NCBI GenBank assembly: GCA_019055375.1
Contig: JAHQIW010000745.1
Span: forward strand, 90,458 to 154,457
Direction: 5' to 3'
DNA: 64,000 nucleotides
Source: Parelaphostrongylus tenuis
Lineage: Eukaryota; Nematoda; Chromadorea; Rhabditida; Metastrongylidae
In this document: positions 46,437 through 57,209 of the stretch, in pieces
How the letters are laid out: each line of letters begins with the position of its first letter
Numbering within the stretch: position 1 is the stretch's first letter
Translations under genes and position numbers: made by a program
The notes under the pieces: generated by a model
What the model was told of the DNA's origin: nothing
The model's input: the letters and a program-made list of their open reading frames with translations, nothing else
Database searches by the model: none

Positions 46437-46690
46437 CACTGATAATCACGTTGACAAACTCCACATCTCTGAGAGCTTTTCCTCAGTATGGTTACATTCA
46501 GTACGCAAGAATAGCACTGTTGATCAACATGTCGTATCTCTCCAATCATAGATAAAGAACACGCAATTGATAGAGAAGAAACCTAGACAACCGAAAACCC
46601 TAATGAAATACCTAATAGCAACCACAATTAGAGCATTGTGCGCTCTGACCGTTGGAAGAGGAGAACTATTGAGCATTGTATCCTGTAGAC
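46437..46690 (-). CDS. Possible exon(s), unrecognised
   Basis: Minus strand. An acceptor-like GTCTACAG precedes a frame with MLNSSPLPTVRAHNALIVV and a hydrophobic stretch; an overlapping frame carries CYSCVLNV and CGVCQRDY (two CxxC pairs 14 residues apart, zinc-ribbon-like) ending at a GTATGT donor at about 46437. They could be one or two exons joined by a 43-nt intron. No family recognised; the call rests only on splice signals and composition. Confidence 0.25.
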
Positions 46691-47144
46691 ATGGTAATTA
46701 TTTCAAAATCGGTACGATTCACGAATGACAAGAGCGGTATTGGCTATTAAGTTATTTGAAGATTAATACACGATTTCGACGTGTTCTTTCAAAGTAGCAT
46801 ATCTAAGCTCTAGAAGGAAATTCTACTTATCGAATTGTTATCAATTTGACAAGGTCTATTAGAACCTAAACAATTTTGTCAACCAAAAACAAGCCTATGT
46901 ATTCCTCTTGCTTCAAGCTCTGGTGGTTCTCGAAGGTGAATAAGGCGCAGAATACAGCATCAGGCCGAGGCCATTCTTAACTCAGAGATCAACTCTGAAG
47001 CTTAGTAAGAAAAATAACAAAAAAACAGAAAAGAAAACCAAATGAGTTTTGAGTTACAAACCAGCTGAATGAGTTTTTTCATTTGGTTTCAATAGCAAAA
47101 TACAAAGCATAAAGAGAAAGCGCTCCATGTGATTACCCTCTATA

Positions 47145-47378
47145 CAATGAGCCATGCATTCGTCTTCAATGTTTTAGCTTTGTTTGAGATGAATGAATGA
47201 ATATCTGGCCTTTACAATGACTTTGATGTATCAAGTCAGATATGTAGTCACCAAGCAAGTCTGGTTCCACTGCGCAGACCCGGGAAGGATAGAGCTTGAT
47301 GAGCTATGGTCGAACCATAGACTAAGTGTGCGGTACGGAGCACCTCTAACCAGTGCGCCAGATGCGCTCTTAAAGAGA
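47145..47378 (-). repeat. SINE-A, shortened
   Basis: ATATCTGGCCTTTACAATG, then GAGCTATGGTCGAACC, CACCTCTAACCAGTGCGCC in plus order. Confidence 0.7.
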
Positions 47379-47439
47379 ATAAAGTGGTGAATAAAAAGTG
47401 TGAATAACTCGGCGTAGCAAATTCATGAGTGATGAGCCA

Positions 47440-47625
47440 TAAATTGGATGACTCACGTTGGGTTTAAACGATGTACCAAGTCAGCGGTGTTATCGGACAA
47501 GTCTGGCATCAATTTATCAACCGCGTATGGATGCAAGGTTTGATGAGCATGAACGAGATATTGAAGAAATGATCACGTTCGTATCGCAGAGCTCCTCTAA
47601 TTACCAGCCACACGCACCTTTCATA
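47440..47625 (-). repeat. SINE-A, partial and diverged
   Basis: GGACAAGTCTGGCATC, GGATGCAAGGTTTGATGAG, GCAGAGCTCCTCTAATTACC in plus order. Confidence 0.55.
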
Positions 47626-47689
47626 ACAAGAAAAATTCGAATTTTCATAATGATGTTATTTTTATACATTATTTTTGACTGTTTTTGCG

Positions 47690-48556
47690 CCCTCGGTGCG
47701 CCCCCCTGCGCCTTTATCCCTAACGAAGTAGGTGGAGCTATTAAACGCTGCTTAAAAAGAACAGGATTGGATACCAAATACACTAAGTGCCAATTAGTCC
47801 ACAACCGACTGTATGACCCGACTCTGCGAAACCAATAAGTGCAAAGTTTGCCCATACGTCAGAGACGGCAATTGCATGAAATCTGGTACAATTCACCTAA
47901 TCTCATGCGAGGCATGCGGAGATGAATATATCGGCGAAAACGGGTAGACCACTATGCATCCGCGTAAAAGAGCACCTAGCTGGGAAACGTAACTCTGACC
48001 CAAAAACTCCACTATTCACGCATAAGGAACATAGGCATAAAGGAGCAGAATTCGACGCTAAATTCACGATCCTCGCACAGGAATCACGAACATCTGCGCG
48101 TAAAACATTAGAAGCCTTTTGGATACATAACAAAGGCCCGAAAATGAACCGAAAAGAGGAGTGCCTCGTAATCACGCGTGATCTCAAACCATACTTTAGG
48201 CTGATCTTTCCGGCCTGAGTTAGGCACAGCCCACTGATGCACTGACCTTAAGCGGCTGGTCTTCAATTAATAATTGATAGACCCAATTATCAGGTGAGTG
48301 TTTTAGAATGAAGCTTTTACTATGCGATCCAAAACACATCTCTAACGTTTTCTGCTAGGGTTATGGAGGTTTTTGGCTTAGTGGATTGTGGATCAATGTG
48401 ATCTTTCCAGGCTCTGACGAAGGCGATCCGCCGAAACGTTAGCCACTCGAATATTGTGTATTCAAGCTGCACTACTGACTGTATTTTTGTATGCTTCGCT
48501 GATGTTCAATAAATAACATCAATAACACCTCGGAACGCTAAACAAAAGAAACTATT
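47690..48556 (+). mobile_element. 5'-truncated PLE unit ending in a terminal repeat
   Basis: Starts inside the linker (FIPNEVGGAIKRCLKR), has one frameshift near 47830, the Cys linker, a GIY-YIG domain with GDEYIGENG followed by a shift, HKEHRHKG and RKTLEAFWIH, and ends with the terminal repeat 48220-48556. It is fused head to tail to the longer unit that follows. Confidence 0.85.
48410..48444 (+). ncRNA. PLE-type hammerhead motif
   Basis: GGCU, CUGACGA-A, stem II GGCG-AUC-CGCC, GAAAC, GUU, AGCC; stems I and II fully paired. Confidence 0.6.
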
Positions 48557-48565
48557 CATTTATTC

Positions 48566-51260
48566 AAACTATGCCGAGATTAATAGATAGTCGGTCTTGG
48601 GATTTACTGCAGTCTATTTCCAGCCAAATATTACCCGACTAGTAAAAGAAGTCTTGTCACTAAGACAAAAGATCGTCTTAGCAAGACAGACAATTATTTT
48701 CCTCCGTCGCTGCTTAAAACACCGGGTCGTTCCTAACTTCATCAGACGAAAACGACTTCACGAACTATGCGGCCGGCCAAAGGAGGATCAACGAATTCTG
48801 GATATCGAAATGCGACTTTTCAGGGAGGCACTACGATTCAAGCAAGATCTACTATATTCCCAGTTGAATAAGTGTGAATCGAAAGAGTTGTATTGTATCC
48901 AGTTTTTGGAGGATCGCCTTTGGAGGAAAATCAAGGGTGGGTCATTTTTGATCTGCGATTCTATTAGGTCAAGTGCTAAAGTAACCTTATGCAGAAAATT
49001 CGAAAAACTTTTGAGCAAATCGCGTAGACCAGCTTCATCGACAAAACACCACAATACCGTTAACGAAATCCCTTAGAGTCAAACTAACATCAGTAATGTG
49101 CTAGATCAATCAAGGGTCACTGTGTTAGGAGGCATGTCTCTTCCCGATAATGCGCGCTCTCTCTTAGAAATGGGCCCAAGTTTCTCACCAGCGCAACCCA
49201 TTTCTAAGGAAACCTTGTGCACTATCGCGTGCAATTTGCAAGAACTCCAAGATCGACTCCGCTATAAAGCCAGACTAGAATCAAACAACGAGCAGGAACA
49301 GCAAAACGTAGGAGCAATACCAATACCACCTTTTCCTCGAGCGTTCTTTAGGCAGCAAGATCCAAATAACAAGGTAGATGTCAATTTTCGCATATTCTCT
49401 AACGAAACTCTTAGAATCCTTAACCACTATCGCGGGAAAATGTTTAGTTCCAACCTAACATCGGCGCAGAAAAGCGGTATGCGACAATACGGGAACTAAT
49501 AAATTCCAAAGCAATTAGACTATCAGTTAGTGACAAGGGAGGAGAGTTTGTAGTAATTCCGAATCAGTTACATATTGCGATAACAAAAAACCATCTTGAA
49601 GACGCCACACTTTATCGCCCATCATCTGGTAAGGAATTCCAAAAACAGTATCGAAAATTGAACCAACAATGGGTAAAAATAGCAAGCTTGGCTGGTTTAA
49701 AGCCTTCCGTTATCTCCCAGCTAAAACTTAGTCCACCATCATGTCCCGTCTTATACTTACTTATTAAAACTCATAAGTTGGTATGCACTGATGACCTTTT
49801 GTCTACTAATCCATCAAATTTCAAAGTTAGACCCATCATCAGCTGCGTAGGCGGACCAACGGACAGGATAACGTGGTTTTTAAACCTAATACTAGTCCAA
49901 TTACTAAAGCACATTCCAGCCCATCTCACAAACACCCAAATGTTCCTAGACCATTTACGTAACGCATCTCCAAACAACGCGTACGTGATGGAATCTTTCG
50001 ACGTAATCCGCCCTTTATACAAACGTGTCGAATGATTCCGCCATGCAAGCCATATACGAGCTTTTAACAGAGCACGAAAGGACCACAAACATGTATGGCT
50101 TCTCCATTGGGCAGGTTATGGCTCTCTTAAAAGAGTGCCTAAACTGTTCAATCTTTAGATGGTCCGGGAACTATTTTGCTCAAATCAGAGGGCTGGCAAT
50201 GGGACAACGACTAGCGCCAACACTTGCTATAGCCTTTATGTCTAAAGTTGAGAGCCCCATAAACGAACTCCGGCCGGTACTCTACTGTAGATACATAGAT
50301 GACTGCTTTGTCGTCTGCTCAACCCAAGAGGAGATGGACAAATGCTTTGAATTGCTGAACAGTCAGTCAGAGTACATAAAGTTCACCCGTGAAAAACCGA
50401 AAGCAAATTGGCTCCCTTTTTTGAACGTTCAGGTCAACCTGTCCCAAAACTCCTACAATACAAAATGGTACCGTAAACTAAGCAATAAAAACATCTTGGT
50501 TCACTACCTATCAGCCCATCCTTCACACATAAAACGCGCACTACTTAAGAATATGTTCCGAACAGCGTCAAATGTGTGCACAGGGAAAGAACACAAGGTA
50601 GAATCCTTAAGCTTGGCGCGAAAAATAGCCATCTCTAATGGCTGCGATACGGTAGGAGCTTCTCAGGTTAGATTCAGAGGAGATTCTATGCTCCCAAACG
50701 ATAAGTCTGGCGAAAATAATGTTCCTTTCCTCCTGCCTTTTATCTCTAACGAAATAAGTACAGCTATTAAACGATGCCTAAAAAGAGCAGCTTTGGATAA
50801 TTCGGTAGCAATAGTTGAAATACCCCCAAAAACACTAAAGCGTCAATTAGTCCGCAACCGATTGTATGACCGCCTCTGCGAAACCAATGATTGCAAAGTT
50901 TGTCCGAACGGCAGAGAACGGCGACTGTTTGAGATCGGGTATAATTTACCTAATCTCTTGCGAGATATGCGGCGATGAATACATTGGCGAAACGGGTAGA
51001 CCATTATTCCTCCGTGTAAAAGAGCACCTAGCTGGGTTACGCAACTGTGATTCAAAAACCCCACTAGGCACGCATAGGGACCAAAAACATGCAGGAGTAA
51101 TGTTCGCGTCAAATTCACGATCCTCGCACAGGAATCAAGAACATCTGCGCGTAAAACATTAGAAGCATTTTGGATACATAACAAAGGTCCGAAAATGAAC
51201 CGAAAAGAGGAGTGCCTCATAATCACGCGTGACCTCGAACCATACCTCAGGCTGATTTTT
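48566..51260 (+). pseudogene. PLE polyprotein (RT + GIY-YIG), frameshifted
   Basis: ATG near 48570 (MPRLIDSRSWDLLQ) is followed by stops; then N-terminal region 48597-49075, 49098-49499, RT fingers from 49490 (SVSDKGGEFVVIP, KVRPIISCVGGPTDR), motif A region ESFDV at about 50000, frameshift, 50025-50978 with GLAMGQRLAPTLA and catalytic YIDD (YCRYIDDCFV), connection, Cys linker (CETNDCKVCPNG), frameshift, then GDEYIGETGRPLF and RKTLEAFWIH of the GIY-YIG domain. At least four frame breaks make it inactive, though every catalytic motif of the RT and endonuclease is still readable. Confidence 0.85.
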
Positions 51261-51465
51261 CCGGCCCGAGTTAGGCACAGCCCACTGATGCACTGACCTT
51301 AAGCGGCTTGTCTTCAATTAATAATTGATAGACCCAAATATGAAAAACGGTGAGTGTTTTAGAATGAAGCTTTTACTATGCGATCCAAAACACATCTCTA
51401 ACGTTTTCTGCTAGGGTTATGGAGGTTTTTGGCTTAGTGGATTGTGGATCAATGTGATCTTTCCA

Positions 51466-51500
51466 GGCTCTGACGAAGGCGACCCGCCGAAACGTTAGCC
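51466..51500 (+). ncRNA. PLE-type hammerhead motif
   Basis: GGCU, CUGACGA-A, stem II GGCG-ACC-CGCC, GAAAC, GUU, AGCC. Identical to the 48410 copy except in the loop. Confidence 0.6.
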
Positions 51501-51629
51501 ACCTCGAATATTGTGTATTCAAGCTGCATTACTGACTGTATTGTTGTATGCTTCGCTAATACTCAATAAATAACATCAATAACACCTCGGAACGGCTAAA
51601 CAGAAGAAACTATTTATAGAATTCCTGTT

Positions 51630-51670
51630 GATCATATATATATTATATATATATATGTATATATAATATC
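51630..51670. repeat. Short TA microsatellite
   Basis: About 40 bp TA alternation just downstream of the PLE terminal repeat. Confidence 0.8.
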
Positions 51671-51839
51671 TGTCCGCGTAACTGGGATCAATGCTGATAT
51701 AGCTTGGCGTGGCAAACCGTTGACGGTTGGTTGCTGACAGGTTGATGCGGTGCAGCATAAAAGGAATGGTGACAAAACAGTCGTTGGAAGTGCAGTTGGT
51801 CAATCGAAACTTTTTCTCCGCCTTCTTGGAATTTCTAGG

Positions 51840-52390
51840 ATTTCCATATTACAACTATCGGAGGGACTTTGTGCCTCGTTCTATGGGTTTAGGATTGAAA
51901 TTTAACTTTTTATTGCCAAATAAACCCGCCCCAAGTCTTAGCCTAAGCAGCTTAAGCCCAGAAGGTATAAAACGTGATCTTTTTTCGCTCTTCAGTCGCT
52001 CTATGAGACCTTTTCATAAACCAAACTTAGATTCGAAATCATCTAAATTTATGCTATCAACTAACCACTCGTCCACAAATCCCTGCCTCCTCGGTGCCGT
52101 TCGTTGCGAGTGTTCCCGCAAGTTTCCATCCACATAGCCATTCACTCATTACAGGCGACAAAAACGGCGTGCCGAGTGTGAACTCAATCTTATCTTTGCT
52201 CCTACAGCGTATTAACAAGGCTTTTATGGGAAGAATCGCAATATGGGAATCGCCAAGATCCCATATATCAAATGGTTACTTGGAAGTTGAGGAAAAGGGA
52301 AAAATGGTCTTGTCCCAAAGGCTTGATAAATGCTCCCCAATAATAGAATTGCACCAGCATTCTTCGAGATTTTATGTGAAGGACCTCTGA
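51840..52390 (+). CDS. Last two exons of an unrecognised gene
   Basis: Exon 51840-52109 starts after the acceptor AATTTCTAG and enters in phase 1 (FPYYNYRRDFVPRSMGLG, then KPNLDSKSSKF); a 47-nt intron with donor GTTCCC and acceptor ATTACAG joins it to 52157-52390 (GVPSVNSILSLLLQRINKA, AIWESPRSH, SSRFYVKDL, TGA). About 168 codons visible. Because the first visible exon starts mid-codon, upstream exons must lie to the left, beyond the PLE. No domain recognised; composition and phase agreement argue for a real gene. Confidence 0.45.
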
Positions 52391-53450
52391 ATCGCTGCAT
52401 GAATACTAAGGCGTCCGTACGGTTCGTACAACTCTGATGAAATGCTTAGAGCTTCGTCCCCTAAGCTATTGCTCTCAAAGATTTCAGATTTTTTTCTGCC
52501 TTCGATCTAGTGTGCAATTATCATTTATCCCATTTCTGAACTTATATGCTAATCTCTATGGGTTTTATCAGTGTCATTTTTTTGGTGGGATAGTAACTCT
52601 GGTGCTGTAGATACTGTATTAACAAATCGACTAGTGTGAGAGGATTATCCTGTTTTACTTTCTTGGTAGATCAATTTTGTTCTTTTGTAGGTAGGACATT
52701 CTATTATCACTGATTTTTTCCTTCTTTTTACAGATGAAGCTCAATTTGTCTTCGAATTCAGTGTAATTCTCAGAAGTCCAATTCTCTCTAAAACTCGAAG
52801 TGAGTAGAGAAATGTAATTTTTTTTTAACGAACTATCCTTTTCTCTAATTAAAACTTGCGAGGGGTTGGTACTTCTTCTTTCTCAAAATTCAATGACTAA
52901 GGGTTTCCGAGAAGGAAAAGTACCAATCTCGTGCAAGTTTTGATCAAAGAAAAGGATAGTGAAATTCCGGTGACATTATTGTCATTGAGTTGTATCCAGA
53001 GTAATTCCATTTTTTGATGATGTAAAAATGAATTGTACATTAAGATACTGAGCTGTAATCAGATCATTTTCTCTCGCAAGAGCAGAACTCGTTCATCGAA
53101 TGAGTCACCCTTGAAATGCATAATCTGTACGATATGGATTCTCTAGTCTCTCTCAGGGCAACTGGGTCCAATGTCGATATTGAGTGCCTGGGCCCAACCG
53201 TTGACGGCTGGTTACTGACAGATTGATGCGTTGTAGTGTAGAAAGAGTGGTGAGCAAAACAGGCGTAGACAGTGCAACGGGTCAGAGCACTCGCCCCAGA
53301 TAGGGTGACATGCGGGTTCGAGTCCCGGTGACGGGAAACTTTTGCATATCACTCAACGTCATTGGGATTTCTTTAGTCCTACTGTTTTCAGCAGTGGTAC
53401 GATGTTTTATATGTACCACTTTCTTACAACTTTTATCTGATCTGTCTTCA
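52391..53450. other. Intergenic with a small hairpin and a tRNA-like head
   Basis: 52838-52967 forms a hairpin (CTATCCTTTTCTCTAATT / CAAAGAAAAGGATAG and TTGGTACTT / AAGTACCAA). A plus tRNA-like stretch is at 53265-53335 (AGTGCAACGGGTCAGAGC, GGGTTCGAGTCCCGG). Confidence 0.6.
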
Positions 53451-53454
53451 CAGT

Positions 53455-53695
53455 GTCTTTTTTCATTGTGCGGATACCAGTACGTCTAGAATTCAGTTCG
53501 TTTTTCGTCCTCTCTTCAAATATCGCCGAATCGTTGAGCGCGTCTCCTTTGCAATATTGAGGATAGCCTAGCTGAGGCGTTCCGTAAGACGTTTGCTGTT
53601 GACTACCGGAGAGTGCTAATGGGCGGAGATCCGCCTTACGCGTGCCGCGACGGGCTTCTAAACCACTCGGCCATGGCTCTCCTATATATACACAT
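53455..53695 (-). repeat. SINE-B
   Basis: GCGGATACCAGTACGTCTAG, GAATCGTTGAGCG, GAGAGTGCTAATGGG, CCACTCGGCCATGG in plus order. Confidence 0.75.
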
Positions 53696-54004
53696 ATATT
53701 CACATACTTACACATATGCATGTATATGCCCGGTTTACTTCCGCGGACCCCAACTGGGCGTGCCCGCCAGAGTGGGAACGACACCACCTCCTCTGTGGCG
53801 GTTAGTTGCCGACTACAGTACTGCTTTTCGTTGCAAGACCCAATACAAAAGTTAGTGCAGGTCTGCAAAGAAAACCAGAACTGTAGTCAGCAACTAATCG
53901 TGCAGAGGCTATGGAGTCGCTCTCACGCTGACGTACACGCCCAGTGAGGGTCCGCGGAGGTCAACCGGATCTATATCCACGAGTACTAAGTGATATACAG
54001 TAAG

Positions 54005-54095
54005 ACGACGTCATCCGGGAATTGAACCTTGATCCCCAAGCATACCGCGGGCGCTTGCTACCGCTGCGCTATCAGTGCCGAACCTCCAGTACCAC
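54005..54095 (-). repeat. tRNA-like SINE head
   Basis: Reverse complement has ATAGCGCAGCGGTAGCAAG (box A) and GGATCAAGGTTCAATTCC (box B). Confidence 0.6.
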
Positions 54096-54261
54096 TTGTC
54101 TTCTCCTCGCCTCCACGACAGGCATGAAATTTGTAGCGAGTCGTCCGCAATATTTCGTCATCTCATAGATTGTCGGGCGGCGTTTATTGTGTCATATGTG
54201 TAATAATACGTGCCTAGGGTGTTTTATTACGCGGGTGTCACTTTTGTTTACGCCTTGTTTG

Positions 54262-54412
54262 TTTACTTGTTTTCTCGTTGTTTGTTTGTTTGTTTCTTTT
54301 CTCGTTGTTTGTTTGTTTACTTCTTCTCTCGTTGTTTATTCGTTTATTTCTTTTCTCGTTGTTTGTTTGTTTACTTCTTTTCTCGCTATTTGTTTGTTTA
54401 TTTATTTATTTT
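54262..54412. repeat. 27-bp minisatellite, five units
   Basis: CTCG occurs at 54274, 54301, 54328, 54355 and 54382, exactly 27 bp apart, within a TTGTTTGTTTA/TTCTTTT background. Because 27 is a multiple of three, all plus frames stay open; no protein is inferred. Confidence 0.85.
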
Positions 54413-54604
54413 GCTGATTGTTGTTCTTTATTGACCGACATTCTTGTTCAGACTAGGACTATACGCATGACAGAGGTGCGGTCGCGAACATGGAGTGAAC
54501 AAAACTAACAGGCATTCAAGGTTTGCGTCTTATTACTGTAAATGTGTTCCAAATCAGTACATAAGTCTGGCCGGTTGTCTTCGGTTATAAGGGATAAAAA
54601 TAAA

Positions 54605-54900
54605 AGGATAAAGCTCTCGGTGTTGATCAATTTCTATGGGATGCGCCATACATTTGTCTTCAATTTTTAGCTTCGTTTGAGGCGATTTAAAGCATATCTG
54701 GCCTTTACAATGACTCGCGGTGGCCTCCCGCTGAACCGAGTCAGTGCTGCTTATCCTCCCACACAAGTCTGGGACCTGTCTGGTACCAATTCACCGACCC
54801 CGGAGGGATGGATGGCTTGGTGAGCCATGAGCGCGAGATCGGACCATTGACCTCGTGTGCGACGCAGAGCACCTCTAACCACTGCCCTACGTGCGCTCCA
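54605..54900 (-). repeat. SINE-A
   Basis: Minus head GCACGTAGGGCAGTGGTTAG and GGTCCGATCTCGCGC; body ends in GAGAGCTTTATCCTTTTA. It directly touches the next hairpin element. Confidence 0.8.
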
Positions 54901-55644
54901 TTATAAGGGATCAAACGAATATTCAACCTCATTCGCTGTACGAGAATTTTTCATAGGAGTGTTTGTAATCATTCAAAAGCTTGAATCTCTGGCTAGCGCA
55001 CTAGATGGTCGGTTTTTGTAAAGGCCCTTTTGTAACGCTGTAACATTCGGAATAAAATTATGTTTCCACATCGGCCTTGCAATTCAACTGTTTCTCCGGT
55101 GGAAGCGTGAAAAGCACATCAATGTGTAGAGAAAATCTTTTGGTATTGGACTCAGACATTTAATCAGGAGTTTCGAGAAACAGTTCCTAACTGAATTACT
55201 AGAATCGTATTTTCCTATGACCCGCCGAAGAGCCAACCAATCGAACGGCGCGTTGAAACGGCCTCATCCGCCCTGCGTCCCCGCCCCCCAGCCAGTAGAA
55301 AAGCCAAGGTCCCCCTGCTCGCCTATGTGTATTTGATTTGGTTTTCCCTGATGCCACTGCAGAGAGACGGTCCTTCTGGAAAATAAGCACAGCGCTGGAA
55401 TCTTTGAATCTTACGCTATCGAATAATTACTGATAGTCTGAAAAAAGAGCTCTGCCTGGTGAGAGATATGCGCATGTAAAACATATTTTTATTTTGGTCT
55501 TTATAGTGTTATGAAAGGGTCTGCTTCAAAATTGGCCACGTACCGCGCTAGCCAGAGATTCAAGCTTTTGAATGATTACAAAACACTTCTATGAAGAATT
55601 CTCGTACAGCAAATGAGGTCGATTATGCATTTGTTCCCTTATAA
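54901..55644. repeat. Long hairpin (foldback) element, 744 bp
   Basis: Ends TTATAAGGGATCAAA and the inverse of TTTGTTCCCTTATAA. Arms carry GCTTGAATCTCTGGCTAGCG and its inverse near-perfectly. GC-rich centre 55215-55320 with CCCCGCCCCCC. Confidence 0.8.
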
Positions 55645-57200
55645 CCAAGAAATGCCGTATGACATCATGCAGTACATAAATATAGCATAGCGTAATGGAG
55701 TCGAGCGCCCGGTTCATTCCCCTGTCTCATCACACTTTTTGCAAAATGGTAGGATGAGGTGGTTTAGTATGTTTTCTATGTCTTGAAGCTATGAGTATAT
55801 TTGAATTATCATTTATTTTCGTCCTATAATTGTTTTTTTTTGCTTTATTGTGCTTTGTGCGGGTTTTTGCACTGTTTTAATTAATATTTCGTTTATTTAT
55901 TATTATTTTGTTCACATTGTAAAGGTGTAGGTCCTCTTCTGTTATGGCGACGTCACTTGAGGCTTTCGATAAAAGCGTATTCTTTTGCTGATATTTGGCG
56001 AATGTATGATCATTTGATAGCTAAAATCAAGTGAATTACAAAGGTATAATTATTTCTCATGTTGCTTGTTTTTAACGCCGCACCAGTCAAAATGAGATTT
56101 TGTTTCACATTTGAAAATTTCTCGCCCGACTAAGAGTTTTTTTATAACAAAGTTATAATCATTAGATAGAGCAAATCTTTCTCTTCGAGAAAATATGTTT
56201 GCTCTCTAAAAGGAACTTCTTAGAGCTTTGCAATTAGCACAAGAAGAGTGGTTTTCACACATTTGAGATATCATTGCTTTCTGCACCCCTTCAGAAACAA
56301 GGATGTTTTCCATTTTTTCCTAGATGCTTATTAGCTTAATCGGTAGCTCAGATCTAGCCAATTCCCGCGATTATACTTCAGTTCTGAAGCAAACCTTCCA
56401 GTTCGCTGTAACAGCCAAAATAAAAGTATGTTTCACGCATGAGGCCTTTCAACGCGTCTTTCGTCGGGGGAGAGCATTTCCCTCAGACTTTTAGAAAACC
56501 ATTCGGTGGTCTAAATTCTGCTGATTCCAGTGATGAATTTGTTTTTTGGAAGGATTTCATAATGGGCTGTAATCGGTTAGGGTGCGCAGTGCAGCGACGG
56601 CACCTAACCACCATGCATTTCCAGGAATGTGTATGGGGTTTCGCAACACTGGCCCCTTGGCTGACAGCCATCTCAGCATTATCCACATTGATTAGTCATT
56701 ACTAGTCAACTGCGTTCAGCTGTCTTTTGATTCTCATCGATTTTGCTTTATCATGTGCCGACCAGAAATGCTCACTGAGTGTGAAACCCAATATTCTTTC
56801 GGTCGTTACAAAGCTCGAAGAAGTCCTTTCCGGAAGCCAAATGTACCTTTATAGTTGGAAAGATTTTCTCTATCCAACGATCAGAAGTTCCATTACAAGA
56901 AAAACTTCTATCCAGTGAGAAATCTTCGAATGAGAAACTCTTAATTTGGACTGGTACGGTGCCAAAAATGAGCTATTTGAGAAATTAAACATGCCATTGA
57001 AATTCGCTTGATTTGAGCTATCGATAAATTACAGAAACGTTTTAGCCTCGAATGGTGCCGCTATAATAGAACAGTACGGAAGTGTATATATGTTTTATGA
57101 ATTTTTGATCACCTTCAGGGATTATTAGTATCTTTGCGCTCTCTCATAAGTCGTTCTTTAGTGGCCTCTATCATTATTTAAGGAATCTCCCGAAATCTAA
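55645..57200. other. Intergenic upstream of TMEM177 homologue
   Basis: AT-rich, with scattered hairpin-family motifs (about 56160, 56345, 57005). Open frame 56439-56705 has no recognised motif. Confidence 0.4.
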
Positions 57201-57209
57201 ATAGATGCT

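Larger units (their letters stand above)
48557..51614 (+). mobile_element. Almost complete Penelope-like element
   Basis: Flanked by direct terminal repeats 48220-48556 and about 51276-51614, which are nearly identical over more than 300 bp. Between them lies one protein interrupted by frameshifts (see the pseudogene entry). Tandem order repeat-ORF-repeat is typical for PLEs. It inserted or expanded immediately upstream of an unrecognised gene at 51840. Confidence 0.9.

Noticed and set aside
54187..54508. Phe/Val-rich putative membrane protein; also a CRISPR-like array
   Set aside because: It is a direct 27-bp minisatellite without spacers, and the frames stay open only because 27 is divisible by three.
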